From NCBI RefSeq assembly GCF_964026575.1, contig NZ_OZ032161.1:620001-684000 (forward strand): a stretch of DNA of 64,000 nucleotides, given 5' to 3'. The DNA is from Candidatus Tisiphia endosymbiont of Melanophora roralis. GTDB taxonomy: Bacteria > Pseudomonadota > Alphaproteobacteria > Rickettsiales > Rickettsiaceae. Each line of letters starts with the position of its first letter. Within the stretch, counting starts at the first letter, position 1. A model generated the notes under the pieces. It was not told the DNA's origin and searched no databases. It was given only the letters and a program-made list of their open reading frames with translations. Position numbers and translations under genes: made by a program. Of the stretch, positions 9,009 to 19,159 are shown one piece after another.

Positions 9009-9914
9009 ATGAGTACGAATAGTAAAACACTGGTATCGTTAGATTATGCGATTAAATATCTACTCAAAGATAAAGGTGATTATGAAATAATCGAAGGCTT
9101 TATTTCGGCTATCCTTAAAGATGCTGGTTACTTACCAGTAAAAATCACCGCTTTACTAGAGAGTGAGAGTAATAAAGAACGTAAAGACTTAAAGAAAAGC
9201 GTAGCTGACGTTATCGTTGAAGACCAGCAAGGTCATAAATATATTGTGGAAATAGATCGTTCAACTACCCACACTTTTCTCCACAAAGCTTGCTTTAATA
9301 GTTGTCGGTTGATTGTTGATAATATCAGCTCAGATCAGGATTATAGTGATATCAAAAAAATATTTCATATCAACTTAATATATTTTGTGTTGAGCGATAT
9401 AAGCTCTCCATTATATCACGGTCAGACTATATTTAGAAAAATGGACAGGGAACATCCAGTAGACTTACATCTTGCTGATATGGGTTGTAGGTTTTTTGAT
9501 GTTCACAATGTATTTCCTGAATATTTTGTTATTTCCGTACCGCTTTTTGATGGTATTATAAAAGATGAGTTGGATGAGTGGTTATATTTTGCCAAACATT
9601 CTGAGGTTAAAGATGATTTTAAGTCGCCTTATATGAAGAAAGTAGCAGAACGTCTGAGTGTTCTAAAAATGACTCCAGAAGAACGTCAGCACTATCAGAA
9701 TTATGTCAATGAATCGCTAAAAGAACGTGATTATATAGTTGCAGCTAGAACTGAAGGTAGAGCTGAAGAAAAAATAGCAATGGCAAAAAAAATGCTAAAA
9801 GAAAATTTTTCTATAGAAACTATAAGTAGAATAATAGAACTATCCATAGAAGAAATAGAAGTGCTACGTGAGAATTTGGCTGAAGACACAACTACTGTAC
9901 TTGACGAAAATTAA
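9009..9914 (+). CDS. Rpn/PD-(D/E)XK nuclease-family protein (recombination-promoting nuclease type)
   Basis: 301 residues. The N-terminus, LVSLDYAIKYLLKDKGDYEI, and the following ADVIVEDQQGHKYIVEID carry the spaced Asp and Glu of the PD-(D/E)XK nuclease core typical of the Rpn family (PDDEXK_2). The usual EIQ is EID here. The C-terminal 60 residues (RAEEKIAMAKKMLKENFS followed by IETISRIIELSIEEIEVL) match the helical tail of these proteins. Such genes are numerous in Rickettsiaceae and Orientia and travel with mobile DNA. RecA-independent recombination is the activity shown for E. coli Rpn proteins; here function is only inferred by family. Confidence 0.85.
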   Translation: MSTNSKTLVSLDYAIKYLLKDKGDYEIIEGFISAILKDAGYLPVKITALLESESNKERKDLKKSVADVIVEDQQGHKYIVEIDRSTTHTFLHKACFNSCRLIVDNISSDQDYSDIKKIFHINLIYFVLSDISSPLYHGQTIFRKMDREHPVDLHLADMGCRFFDVHNVFPEYFVISVPLFDGIIKDELDEWLYFAKHSEVKDDFKSPYMKKVAERLSVLKMTPEERQHYQNYVNESLKERDYIVAARTEGRAEEKIAMAKKMLKENFSIETISRIIELSIEEIEVLRENLAEDTTTVLDEN

Positions 9915-10072
9915 ATAGGAAGGGTATTGAATTGCTGTATTGGAGAAATAGAACGGTTGTTGTCCATAACTGTTGAAAGTTAAAAAAGATATTATTTTTG
10001 TAAAAACATATTAGTGGAAGAAATTTTTGGTATATACTGCAAAAAATTGAAGAATTTAGAAGAGAAAATTCT

Positions 10073-10678
10073 ATGTGGATCAAAAACACTAACATTAGTA
10101 TGATAGTTATGTGGTCAAAACGATGTCATAGCTGGTTAACAATAATATTTTGTTTAATAATTAACAGCTATTCAACTATTTATGCTTCTAATACAAATAT
10201 TGCAAATAGATTTGCGACAAAAATTGCTATTGTAGATATACACTCTATTCTAGAACATTCTGTAGCAATCCAGTCTATAAGAAAATCTGTAGACCAAATA
10301 AGCGAGAAAATTCGACAAGATCTATCAAAGAAGGATGGGGAACTAAAAGAAATAGAGAATCTATTAATGGGAAAACGTAACTCTTTAAGTGAATCAGCTT
10401 TTGAACAAGAATTTAGTCTTTTTGAAAAGGAAATAAACATAGCACAAAAAGAAATACGAGATAGGAAAGTACGTCTTGAGCAAGCCCATGCTGAAGGTAT
10501 AGGAAAAGTACAAGAAGCAATAACAAAGATTATAAGTGCTTTAGCAGAAAAGTATAATCTTGATCTAGTTATACCTAGTACTCAAATTTTATTTGCTAAA
10601 AATAGTCTGAATATTACACAAGAAGTGATAGCAGAACTAAATAATAAATTAAAACATGTTACAATTAAATACGAATAA
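10073..10678 (+). CDS. OmpH/Skp-family periplasmic chaperone
   Basis: 201 residues. The N-terminus has a long leader with hydrophobic core WLTIIFCLIINSYSTIYA, consistent with Sec export; in-frame ATGs at 10100 and 10109 are alternative starts that would give a more usual leader length. The mature part starts with KIAIVDIHSILEHS, the Skp signature strand, followed by a long charged coiled coil (about 85-165) and the closing YNLDLVIPSTQILFA strand. Skp trimers hold unfolded outer membrane proteins in the periplasm. It lies 20 bases upstream of icd. Confidence 0.85.
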   Translation: MWIKNTNISMIVMWSKRCHSWLTIIFCLIINSYSTIYASNTNIANRFATKIAIVDIHSILEHSVAIQSIRKSVDQISEKIRQDLSKKDGELKEIENLLMGKRNSLSESAFEQEFSLFEKEINIAQKEIRDRKVRLEQAHAEGIGKVQEAITKIISALAEKYNLDLVIPSTQILFAKNSLNITQEVIAELNNKLKHVTIKYE

Positions 10679-10698
10679 TTTGTTATAGAGGTTTATCA

Positions 10699-12153
10699 AT
10701 GACAGAATTTACTCCCATTACAGTAGCTTATGGTGATGGTATAGGTCCAGAAATAATGCAAGCAGTACTGTATATTTTAAAAGAAGCTGAAGCAAGAATA
10801 CGTATAGAAATGGTGGAAGTAGGAGAGAAATTATACCAGAAGCATTATACTTCAGGGATAGCACAAGATACTTGGGAATCATTGGCAAGAACTAAGATTC
10901 TTCTAAAAGCCCCTATTACCACTCCTTTAGGTGGTGGGTATAAAAGTTTAAATGTAACTCTTAGAAAAGCCTTATCTCTTTATGCAAATGTTCGCCCTTC
11001 TATTTCTTATGCTCCTTTTGTTAAAACACTACATCCAAATTTGGATACAGTTATAGTACGGGAAAATGTTGAAGACTTATATGCTGGAATTGAATATCGC
11101 CAAACTCACAATGTTTATGAATCTCTTAAACTAATCAGCAGAGTTGGTAGTGAAAGAATTATTAGATATGCCTTTGAATATGCGATAAAAAATAACCGTA
11201 AAAAAGTCACATGTTTTAGTAAAGATAATATTATGAAACTTTCTGACGGAATTTTTCATAAAGTTTTTGATGAAATTGCTGGTGAATATAAGCAGATTCA
11301 AAGTGACTATTATATAATAGACATAGGCACTGCAAGACTGGCAACTCAGCCAGGATTATTTGACGTCGTTGTAACCTCAAATCTGTATGGGGATATTATA
11401 TCTGACGTAGTGGCAGAAATTTCTGGATCAGTAGGACTTAGCGGTTCTGCTAATATAGGTCAAAATTATGCTTTATTTGAAGCGGTACATGGCTCTGCCC
11501 CGGATATTGCAGATCGTAACTTGGCTAATCCTTCTGGTTTACTTAACGCAGTAATTATGATGCTAATTCATATTAAGCAAAAGGATATTGCTGCATTAAT
11601 AGAAAATGCTTGGAAAAAAACCATTGAGGACGGAGTTCATACTGGGGATATCTATGATGAGAAAATATCTAGTAAAAAAGTTGGAACTAAGGAATTTGCT
11701 GATGAAGTAGTGAAAAGACTAGGCTTCAAACCTTCTAAGCTCGCAGCAGCTGCATATTCATCATCAACTGCACAAGAAACTATTGACACGATATATTCGA
11801 TTAATACTAAAGAAGCTAAAGAATTGGTAGGTAGTGATATATTCATACAGATGGAGGCTTTGACTGCCCATGATGTAGCAGCAAAAATTCAAACTATCAA
11901 TTTAGGTGACTTAGAATTAAAAACCATAGCTTCCATGGGACTTAAATTATGGCCAAGAGATGAGATATTTGAATTGCTGTCTGACCATTGGTGTTGCCGC
12001 TTTATGGCAAAGAAAGATGGGGAAAGAGTAACGCATTTATCTATAGCCCATTTACTTGAAGCTCTAAGCAATGCAAAAATAGACTTTATTAAAATTGAAA
12101 ATCTATTTGAATTTGATGGGAAAGCTGGATATTCGCTTGCTCAAGGAGAATAG
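10699..12153 (+). CDS. icd: Isocitrate dehydrogenase (NADP-type), long form
   Basis: 484 residues, the length of the rickettsial enzyme. YGDGIGPEIM opens the protein; NVTLRKALSLYANVRPS holds the isocitrate-binding Ser/Arg region; ENVEDLYAGIEY and SNLYGDIISDVVAEI carry metal-binding acidic residues; SGSANIGQNYALFEAVHGSA is the nucleotide-binding loop. About 140 C-terminal residues beyond the core match the extended Thermus/Rickettsia-type enzyme. It converts isocitrate to 2-oxoglutarate in the TCA cycle. GAGG-like AGAGG lies just upstream of the ATG. Confidence 0.95.
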   Translation: MTEFTPITVAYGDGIGPEIMQAVLYILKEAEARIRIEMVEVGEKLYQKHYTSGIAQDTWESLARTKILLKAPITTPLGGGYKSLNVTLRKALSLYANVRPSISYAPFVKTLHPNLDTVIVRENVEDLYAGIEYRQTHNVYESLKLISRVGSERIIRYAFEYAIKNNRKKVTCFSKDNIMKLSDGIFHKVFDEIAGEYKQIQSDYYIIDIGTARLATQPGLFDVVVTSNLYGDIISDVVAEISGSVGLSGSANIGQNYALFEAVHGSAPDIADRNLANPSGLLNAVIMMLIHIKQKDIAALIENAWKKTIEDGVHTGDIYDEKISSKKVGTKEFADEVVKRLGFKPSKLAAAAYSSSTAQETIDTIYSINTKEAKELVGSDIFIQMEALTAHDVAAKIQTINLGDLELKTIASMGLKLWPRDEIFELLSDHWCCRFMAKKDGERVTHLSIAHLLEALSNAKIDFIKIENLFEFDGKAGYSLAQGE

Positions 12154-12160
12154 AATATTT

Positions 12161-12463
12161 ATGTTTTTTGTTATCGGTTATGGATTAATCTTACTCGGAA
12201 TTATAGCAATATTTTCCGGGATTGTTGGACTTTTTAGATTTCCTGATTTCTATACAAAAATTCATGCTGCTAGTATAATTGAATGTTGCGGCGTACCTTT
12301 ATCACTTGTTGGGCTTGCCTTTTTACAACATGATTTTACTAGCTCTTTTAAATTAGTTTTTGCCTCTATATTGATTTTAATATTAAACCCGGTATCTACT
12401 CATGCAATTGGCAAGGCTGCTTTATTAAGAAAAACTAACCTAAAAACCTCAATTTCGGATTAA
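12161..12463 (+). CDS. mnhG: Mrp/Mnh-type Na+/H+ antiporter subunit G
   Basis: 100 residues from the ATG at 12161, with AAGGAGAA upstream at the end of icd; an in-frame start at 12095 lies inside icd and is unlikely. Three hydrophobic segments and the central GLFRFPDFYTKIHAAS match MnhG/PhaG (pattern LRxPDxYxRxHA). It is one subunit of the multi-protein Mrp antiporter, which exchanges Na+ for H+ at the inner membrane. The last codons (SISD and stop) lie in the arm of the palindrome at 12452-12480, so the repeat sets the C-terminus. Confidence 0.88.
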   Translation: MFFVIGYGLILLGIIAIFSGIVGLFRFPDFYTKIHAASIIECCGVPLSLVGLAFLQHDFTSSFKLVFASILILILNPVSTHAIGKAALLRKTNLKTSISD

Positions 12464-12640
12464 TGAAATTAATCCGAAATTGGAATGAGAAAGTAAACAA
12501 TCAGGCTTAAAGCGGTTTGACGCCTGATTGTTAAATATTTCATTTGCTAATAATCTTATTTTTATATCAATAAAAATAAGATTATTAGCGATAATAGATT
12601 AAAATGCATTCGTAGAAGCGTTTCAAGAATGCATTTTTCT
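12445..12640 (+). repeat. Four-hairpin repeat array, copy 1
   Basis: Four successive inverted repeats: 12452-12480 (13-bp arms ATTTCGGATTAAT, loop GAA), about 12499-12531 (CAATCAGGC ... GCCTGATTG), 12546-12589 (20-bp perfect arms, four-base loop) and about 12602-12636 (AAAATGCATTC ... GAATGCATTTT followed by T). A second copy is at 51131-51312. The first hairpin contains the stop codon of mnhG. The last hairpin plus T run could act as an intrinsic terminator. Confidence 0.85.
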
Positions 12641-12661
12641 GAAGAACTTAAATTATTCTAG

Positions 12662-12700
12662 CCAGTTTTGGATTAAAATTTTTAAATTTAATCCAAAACT
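12662..12700 (+). repeat. Palindrome before the Mrp gene, followed by GAGG
   Basis: Arms CAGTTTTGGATTAAA and TTTAATCCAAAACTG enclose a 9-base loop. The pattern 'xTTTxGGAT(T/A)A...' followed by GAGG or GGGG is shared with palindromes at 12452, 14511, 38755 and 51137, which suggests one family. Confidence 0.7.
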
Positions 12701-12727
12701 GAGGTTAAAACAATTGATCGCTTATTT

Positions 12728-13294
12728 ATGATACTAGAAATAATAAATTTTCAACTAGCTAGCTGGTTGCTTATGGTAATCCTTATAATGCTTGCCATCG
12801 TATCAATTAAGATTATATTTTGTAATTCTTTATTAGAAACAGTAGTAATAAATTCTGTTTTTAGCTTACTTATTGGTTTATCTTATCTTCTTATGGACGC
12901 TCCAGACGTGGCAATGACTGAGGTAGCTCTAGGTAGCTGTTTGTCTAGTTGTGTCTTCCTAAGCTTTCTCACTAGATTGCAAGATATACAGAAATGTGAT
13001 CTTAAACCAACACGAGTAATAAGTTCATCAATTATATGTTTAATGTTCATAGTAACATTTAGCTTTGCAGGACTTGATTTACTAGAATATGGATCTATAG
13101 ATTCTCCTATACAAAGTCACCTAACCAAATATTATATTGAAAATACTAAAAGTGATATTGGTATTCCCTCTTTTGTAGCAGCACTACTAGCTAGCTACAG
13201 AGGTTATGATACTCTTGGAGAAACGGCAGTCATTTTAATTGCTGGAATATCGGTATTATTGCTATTTTCACAAAAAAGTAATGAACATGCTTAA
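12728..13294 (+). CDS. Mrp antiporter subunit, MbhD/DUF4040-like (MnhA C-terminal/MnhB N-terminal type)
   Basis: 188 residues with about five hydrophobic segments. The segment SYLLMDAPDVAMTEVALGSC is the hallmark of the MbhD domain (DAPDVAxTEAxxG), found at the C-terminal end of MrpA or as a separate subunit. The later SFVAALLASYRGYDTLGETAVIL matches the MbhE part (YRgyDTlgE). It overlaps mnhB by 14 bases, so the two are co-translated. Together with mnhG it gives part of an Mrp complex; subunits C-F are not in the window. Confidence 0.82.
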   Translation: MILEIINFQLASWLLMVILIMLAIVSIKIIFCNSLLETVVINSVFSLLIGLSYLLMDAPDVAMTEVALGSCLSSCVFLSFLTRLQDIQKCDLKPTRVISSSIICLMFIVTFSFAGLDLLEYGSIDSPIQSHLTKYYIENTKSDIGIPSFVAALLASYRGYDTLGETAVILIAGISVLLLFSQKSNEHA

Positions 13295-13694
13295 AGATTT
13301 TATCATTATAAAACATTCTACTCTTTTTATCTTACCTTATATATTTTTATATGGTCTATATATTCAAATTAATGGTGATGCATCACCAGGAGGCGGATTC
13401 CAAGCTGGAGCTATATTTGCTTCTATGATAATTGGTTTTGATTTAGTTCATGGTCAGTTCAAATTAAAACAATATTTTTCTACTGATTTACTAGTTGGTA
13501 TGGCTACTATCGGGGTACTTATCTATGCCATGACCGGTATGGTATCAATATTATTTGACGATAATTACTTAAACTACTATTCTCTTGCAAATGATAAATT
13601 ATTAGCTCAACATATTGGTATCTTTATCATTGAAATTGGCGTTGGACTTTGCGTTGCATCGGTTATGTGTTTAATATATTCTATAACTCGATAA
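13281..13694 (+). CDS. mnhB: Mrp/Mnh-type Na+/H+ antiporter subunit B
   Basis: 137 residues from the ATG at 13281, which overlaps the upstream gene; 13287 is another possible start. The motif NGDASPGGGFQAGAI is the MnhB signature (HxxPGGGFQGG), with four predicted membrane helices. It is an integral part of the Mrp antiporter. The stop codon (in ACTCGATAA) lies inside the left arm of the inverted-repeat element that begins at 13686, so the terminal Thr-Arg-stop is supplied by the repeat. Confidence 0.88.
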   Translation: MNMLKDFIIIKHSTLFILPYIFLYGLYIQINGDASPGGGFQAGAIFASMIIGFDLVHGQFKLKQYFSTDLLVGMATIGVLIYAMTGMVSILFDDNYLNYYSLANDKLLAQHIGIFIIEIGVGLCVASVMCLIYSITR

Positions 13695-13866
13695 TCAAGT
13701 TTTTTAGAATTATTAAAAGATACGTCTATTAGCGAGGAGTCGCTGGAAGCGGTGACGCGGCAATCTTGTGAAGTAGGGACAAGTATTACTTCAAAAAATT
13801 GCTACGATGCCGCTTTTCGCGGCTTCTCGCTAATAGACGGTTAAGGAAAAACTTGATTATCGAGTT
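13686..13866 (-). repeat. Inverted-repeat element E1 (arms ACTCGATAATCAAGTTTT)
   Basis: Terminal arms near 13686-13705 and 13848-13866 are inverted copies of ACTCGATAATCAAGTTTT. The inside starts CGTCTATTAGCGAGGAGTCGC and ends with CTCGCTAATAGACG, forming a large nested hairpin. The same arms flank a related core in opposite orientation at 16140-16332. The left arm overlaps the mnhB stop. Confidence 0.85.
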
Positions 13867-13912
13867 TAAGCCATAGTAATAGTTATAGAATTTTAATGGA
13901 TATAAAAACATA

Positions 13913-14476
13913 ATGATTAACAATAAATTAGTACGTAACTATACTTCTGCTTTATTTGATAATGCATTGGCAAGTAGCTTGGAAGATAAAATATTACAGC
14001 AGATTACCATTATTAATCAATTTATCGAGGATAATCCGCAAATCAAGGCTGTTATATTTTCTCCTATAGTAAAGGATATTGACAAATGTAAAATAATTGA
14101 GTTAATTACAAAAACCTTTAATATCGAATCTATAGTTAAGCGGTTTTTGTTAATATTACTAAGGCATTCACGTATGCCTATTTTATCAAACATAATAGTA
14201 TTATACCAACAACTACTTAATAACAGCAGAAATATTAAAATGGTAAAAGTAACTTCTTCTAAATCTTTGCAAACTAGAGAGAAAGAATGGTTAACAAAAT
14301 ATTTAGCAGATGACTTTCAGCAGAAGGTTGCTATAAATTTTTGCCAAAGTCAGTCAATTATTGGCGGTATTGTGGTGCAATATGATAGCATAGTTAGGGA
14401 CTATTCTATTGCTGGAATGTTAGAAAAAATAACGAAAACCTTGAAAGCTACAAAGATAACCGGAAGTTCGATGTAA
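13913..14476 (+). CDS. atpH: F1 ATP synthase delta subunit
   Basis: 187 residues, normal for the family. It starts with NNKLVRNYTSALFDNAL, the conserved YAxALFxxA region, and ends with the beta domain IIGGIVVQYDSIVRDYSIAG (pattern GGxxxxxGxxxxDxSxxxxL). The subunit links F1 to the b subunits of F0. It is first in the F1 run atpH-A-G-D-C. F0 genes are absent here, as in other Rickettsiaceae where they lie elsewhere. The stop codon is inside a hairpin (14460-14497). Confidence 0.93.
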   Translation: MINNKLVRNYTSALFDNALASSLEDKILQQITIINQFIEDNPQIKAVIFSPIVKDIDKCKIIELITKTFNIESIVKRFLLILLRHSRMPILSNIIVLYQQLLNNSRNIKMVKVTSSKSLQTREKEWLTKYLADDFQQKVAINFCQSQSIIGGIVVQYDSIVRDYSIAGMLEKITKTLKATKITGSSM

Positions 14477-14497
14477 CTTGTTACATTGAACTTCCGG
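14460..14497 (+). repeat. Palindrome spanning the atpH stop codon
   Basis: Arms CCGGAAGTTCGATGTAAC and its near-perfect complement TTACATTGAACTTCCGG, with one G-T wobble position and a TTG loop. The TAA of atpH is at 14474-14476, inside the left arm. No T run follows, so it is not a classic terminator. Confidence 0.85.
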
Positions 14498-14510
14498 GAT
14501 ACATATAACG

Positions 14511-14550
14511 CGAATTTGGGATAAGAATTAACAATTCTTATATCGAATTG
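14511..14550 (+). repeat. Palindrome upstream of atpA
   Basis: Imperfect inverted repeat, GAATTTGGGATAAGAATT then AATTCTTATATCGAATT, followed by GAGG. The left half is identical to a perfect palindrome at 38755-38791 upstream of aspC. Confidence 0.7.
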
Positions 14551-14593
14551 AGGTACAAAGATAGGTTAAATAAATTTTATATGAGGAATAACT

Positions 14594-16165
14594 ATGGGGT
14601 CTACCCAACAATTAAAGGCTGTCGAACTTGCTGAAATATTAAAAAAAGAAATTGCTAATATTGATCAGCTTAGCGATTTACGAGAAGTAGGGCAGGTTGT
14701 AACAGTTGGTGATGGTATAGCTAGGGTATATGGTATCGATAATGTGGAAGCTGGCGAGGTCGTTGAGTTTGCGTCAGGCGTGAAAGGTCTTGCTCTTAAT
14801 CTTGAAACAGACTCTGTAAGTATTGTATTAATTGGTAGTGATCGAGAAGTCAAACAAGGTGATGCGGTAAAAAGAACTGGAAAGATTTTACAAGTACCAG
14901 TTGGTAAGTCATTGCTTGGTAGGGTCGTTGATGGTATGGCAAATCCTATTGATGGTAAAGGCGAGATTATAACTGATACATATAGGAATATAGAGGAAAA
15001 AGCTCCGGGGATAATTGTTAGAAAAAGTGTTAAAGAACCGGTGCAAACGGGTATCAAAGTGATTGATGCCCTAATTCCTATTGGTAGAGGTCAGAGGGAG
15101 TTAATTATTGGTGACAGGCAAATAGGTAAAACCGCTATTGTTATAGATACTATTATTAACCAAAAACAAGCTCATCTTGACGGCGATGAAAAAAATAAAA
15201 TTTATTGTATTTATGTAGCTATTGGTCAAAAAAGATCAACTGTTGCACAGGTAGTAAAAAGATTAGAAGACTCAGGGGCAATGGAATATACCACAGTTGT
15301 AGCAGCTACTGCCTCTGATCCTGTTGCGTTACAATATGTTGCCCCTTACACTGGTTGTAGTATTGGTGAGTATTTTCGTGATAATGGTATGCATGCACTA
15401 GTTATTTACGATGATTTAAGTAAACATGCTGTTGCTTATAGACAAATCTCACTATTACTTAGAAGACCGCCGGGACGTGAAGCTTATCCAGGAGATGTAT
15501 TTTATCTACATTCTAGGTTACTTGAACGAGCCGCAAAAATGTCAGATAAAGCTGGTGGTGGATCTCTTACGGCTTTGCCAATTATTGAAACCCAAGCAGG
15601 TGATGTTTCCGCATATATTCCAACCAATATTATATCAATTACTGATGGACAGATTTTTTTAGAAAATGAGCTGTTCTATAAAGGTATCAGACCGGCAGTA
15701 AATATTGGTATATCAGTGAGTAGGGTAGGGTCAGCAGCACAAGTAAAATCTATGAAGCAAGTGGCAGGAAGTGTGAAACTTGAGTTAGCACAATTTAGGG
15801 AATTAGCAGCTTTTTCTCAGTTTAGTTCAGACTTAGACGTTGCAACTAAACAACTTATTTCACATGGTACAAAGCTTAGCGAAATATTGAAGCAGGATCA
15901 ATATAGCCCTTTCCCTGTTGAAGAACAAGTGGTTAGTCTTTATGCTGGGGTAAAAAATTATCTTGATAGTATTCCTGTTGAACGAATAAAAGAATTTGAG
16001 CATAGAATGCTACAAGAAATAAAACTGAGTGAAAACAATATTTTAGTATCTATTAGAGAGCAAGGACGAATTACTGAAGAAATGGAACAAAAGTTAAAAA
16101 TTTTCTTAGAACATTTTGTGCAAAACTTTAATGCTTGTTCACTCGATAATCAAGTTTTTCCTTAA
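14594..16165 (+). CDS. atpA: F1 ATP synthase alpha subunit, with repeat-derived C-terminal tail
   Basis: 523 residues, about ten longer than the usual rickettsial 510-513. The P-loop is GDRQIGKT, where family members normally have GDRQTGKT; the Walker pattern is kept. The arginine-finger region [11 protein letters not shown] is intact. It is a regulatory/catalytic-interface subunit of F1. A GAGG-type ribosome site (ATGAGGAA) precedes the ATG. The tail SLDNQVFP and the stop are encoded by the arm of the repeat element at 16140-16332, so the extra length comes from the repeat. Confidence 0.96.
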   Translation: MGSTQQLKAVELAEILKKEIANIDQLSDLREVGQVVTVGDGIARVYGIDNVEAGEVVEFASGVKGLALNLETDSVSIVLIGSDREVKQGDAVKRTGKILQVPVGKSLLGRVVDGMANPIDGKGEIITDTYRNIEEKAPGIIVRKSVKEPVQTGIKVIDALIPIGRGQRELIIGDRQIGKTAIVIDTIINQKQAHLDGDEKNKIYCIYVAIGQKRSTVAQVVKRLEDSGAMEYTTVVAATASDPVALQYVAPYTGCSIGEYFRDNGMHALVIYDDLSKHAVAYRQISLLLRRPPGREAYPGDVFYLHSRLLERAAKMSDKAGGGSLTALPIIETQAGDVSAYIPTNIISITDGQIFLENELFYKGIRPAVNIGISVSRVGSAAQVKSMKQVAGSVKLELAQFRELAAFSQFSSDLDVATKQLISHGTKLSEILKQDQYSPFPVEEQVVSLYAGVKNYLDSIPVERIKEFEHRMLQEIKLSENNILVSIREQGRITEEMEQKLKIFLEHFVQNFNACSLDNQVFP

Positions 16166-16332
16166 CCGTCATAGCAAGGCTCTTTAGATGCCGTGGCGAT
16201 CCAAGTAAACAGCGAAGCTGTTTTTTTAGAGTAACGCTTCGCGTATCCTAGATTGCCGCGTAGTCGCTTTTTCGCGACTTCTCGCTAATAGACGTATTTT
16301 TTAATAATTCTAAAAAACTTGATTATCGAGTG
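16140..16332 (+). repeat. Inverted-repeat element E2 (same arms as E1, core A)
   Basis: Terminal 20-base arms 16140-16159 and 16313-16332 are perfect inverted copies (CACTCGATAATCAAGTTTTT). The inside is the recurrent core: GATGCCGTGGCGATCC, AACAGCGAAGCTGTTTTTTT, TAACGCTTCGCGTATCC, GATTGCCGCG, CTCGCTAATAGACG. Reverse-complemented, its start matches E1. It provides the atpA stop codon. Confidence 0.88.
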
Positions 16333-16377
16333 TTCAGTAAGTTAAATCGACTTCAGATTAAGATTAATTAGGTAGCT

Positions 16378-17268
16378 ATGTCAGGTTTAAAACAGTTAAG
16401 ATCTCGTATTAAGAGCATTACAACAACGCAAAAAATCACTAAGGCTATGCAGATAGTTTCGGCTACTAAGTTTACAAAAGCCAAAAACCAAGTTAAGGAC
16501 TCAGAGGATTATATGGGGATTCTGCAGGGTATAATGTCTAGCGTGGCATCTAGCAATAATTTACAGGATATGCCTATCGAGCAGAAAAAATTTTTCTCGG
16601 AAGGATTATTAGACCAAGGTGACTTGAATATAAATAAGTCACATTTACTAATAGTAGTCACCTCCGAACGAGGTTTATGCGGAGCTTTTAATTTTTTACT
16701 GTCCAAGCAGGTAAAATCTGATATTGCAAATTTGGAAAATGCTGGTAAACAAGTAAGGCTTATTATTATTGGCAAAAAGGGTTATGATGCATTTAAGGGA
16801 CAATATTCCCATTATATTGATGATTATTATGAATTTCCAAAAGCTCATAATAATAATTTGTCATTTCAAATCAAAGAAAAACTGATGGAGATGGTAGAGG
16901 ATTCTAGAATTAGCAATTGTCAAATATATTTTAACAACTGTAAAAATGCTATGATACAGATTCCAATTAAAAAGCAAATATTGCCAGTTGAAAAACAGCT
17001 ATGTTCAAATGAGAAATATTTGAGCTATGAATATGAAGGTGAAGGGCTTATTTTGCATATGATTAATCTTTATGTATCGGCTCAAATTAATTATGCTCTA
17101 CTACAAAATAGAGCTAGCGAAGAAGGAGCTAGAATGACAGCAATGGATAATGCAACCAAAAATGCTAAGGAGCTTATTAATAAGTTAACACTAAAACTTA
17201 ATAGATCTAGACAAGATATGATTACTAAGGACTTGATAGAGATTATTGCAGGGGCAGAAGCCGTATAA
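16378..17268 (+). CDS. atpG: F1 ATP synthase gamma subunit
   Basis: 296 residues. The N-terminus LKQLRSRIKSITTTQKITKA and the C-terminus EEGARMTAMDNATKNA with LNRSRQDMITKDLIEI are the two paired helices of the rotor shaft and are strongly conserved. TSERGLCGAFN is the family signature in the middle domain. It turns inside the alpha-beta hexamer to couple proton flow to ATP synthesis. It is separated from atpA by the E2 repeat and a short spacer, and lies 20 bases before atpD. Confidence 0.95.
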   Translation: MSGLKQLRSRIKSITTTQKITKAMQIVSATKFTKAKNQVKDSEDYMGILQGIMSSVASSNNLQDMPIEQKKFFSEGLLDQGDLNINKSHLLIVVTSERGLCGAFNFLLSKQVKSDIANLENAGKQVRLIIIGKKGYDAFKGQYSHYIDDYYEFPKAHNNNLSFQIKEKLMEMVEDSRISNCQIYFNNCKNAMIQIPIKKQILPVEKQLCSNEKYLSYEYEGEGLILHMINLYVSAQINYALLQNRASEEGARMTAMDNATKNAKELINKLTLKLNRSRQDMITKDLIEIIAGAEAV

Positions 17269-17285
17269 AAAATAAATTAAGGTAA

Positions 17286-18721
<1,436 letters not shown>

Positions 18722-18722
<1 letters not shown>

Positions 18723-19117
18723 TGAATAAAACAATTAGGGTTAAAATTGTAACGCCAGCGAATGTTGTGTTTGACATGGAAGCTCAGATGGTAACAATGC
18801 CGGGAGAATTAGGAGAATTTGAGGTTTTACCAGGTCATGAGTTATTAATTGCAAATTTAAAAGATGGATTGACAAAAATTACAGTAGATAATTCTGTATT
18901 TAAGTATTTTATCTACTCAGGGTTAGCTGAGGTCACGTGGACAAATGTAAATATAGTAACAGAATTTGCTGTTGATACTAGTAGTTTGCAACTACATGAG
19001 ATAATTAGGAAAATAGACTCTTTAACAAAAGAAATAGACGAAGAAATTGATGATACAAAAATTGATATTATTAAATTGGATATTGCTAGATATGAATCTT
19101 TGCTAGCTCATATTTAA
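18722..19117 (+). CDS. atpC: F1 ATP synthase epsilon subunit
   Basis: 131 residues. VKIVTPANVVFDMEAQMVTM and MPGELGEFEVLPGHELLIA are the N-terminal beta-sandwich signature. The C-terminal helical part (IRKIDSLTKEIDEEIDDTK) is more divergent, as usual in this family. It acts as rotor base and regulator of F1. It closes the F1 gene run; a short hairpin (AGAATT ... AATTCT) follows the stop and then repeat element A2. Confidence 0.9.
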
Positions 19118-19159
19118 AGAATTAAACAATTCTTCAAAGCAGAAGAGTATATAACATCA

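Noticed and set aside
14460-14497. Intrinsic terminator after atpH
   Set aside because: The hairpin is strong but has no T run, and atpA follows directly in the same operon.
14665-15057. 130-residue minus-strand ORF in atpA
   Set aside because: Antisense shadow; composition follows the atpA codons.
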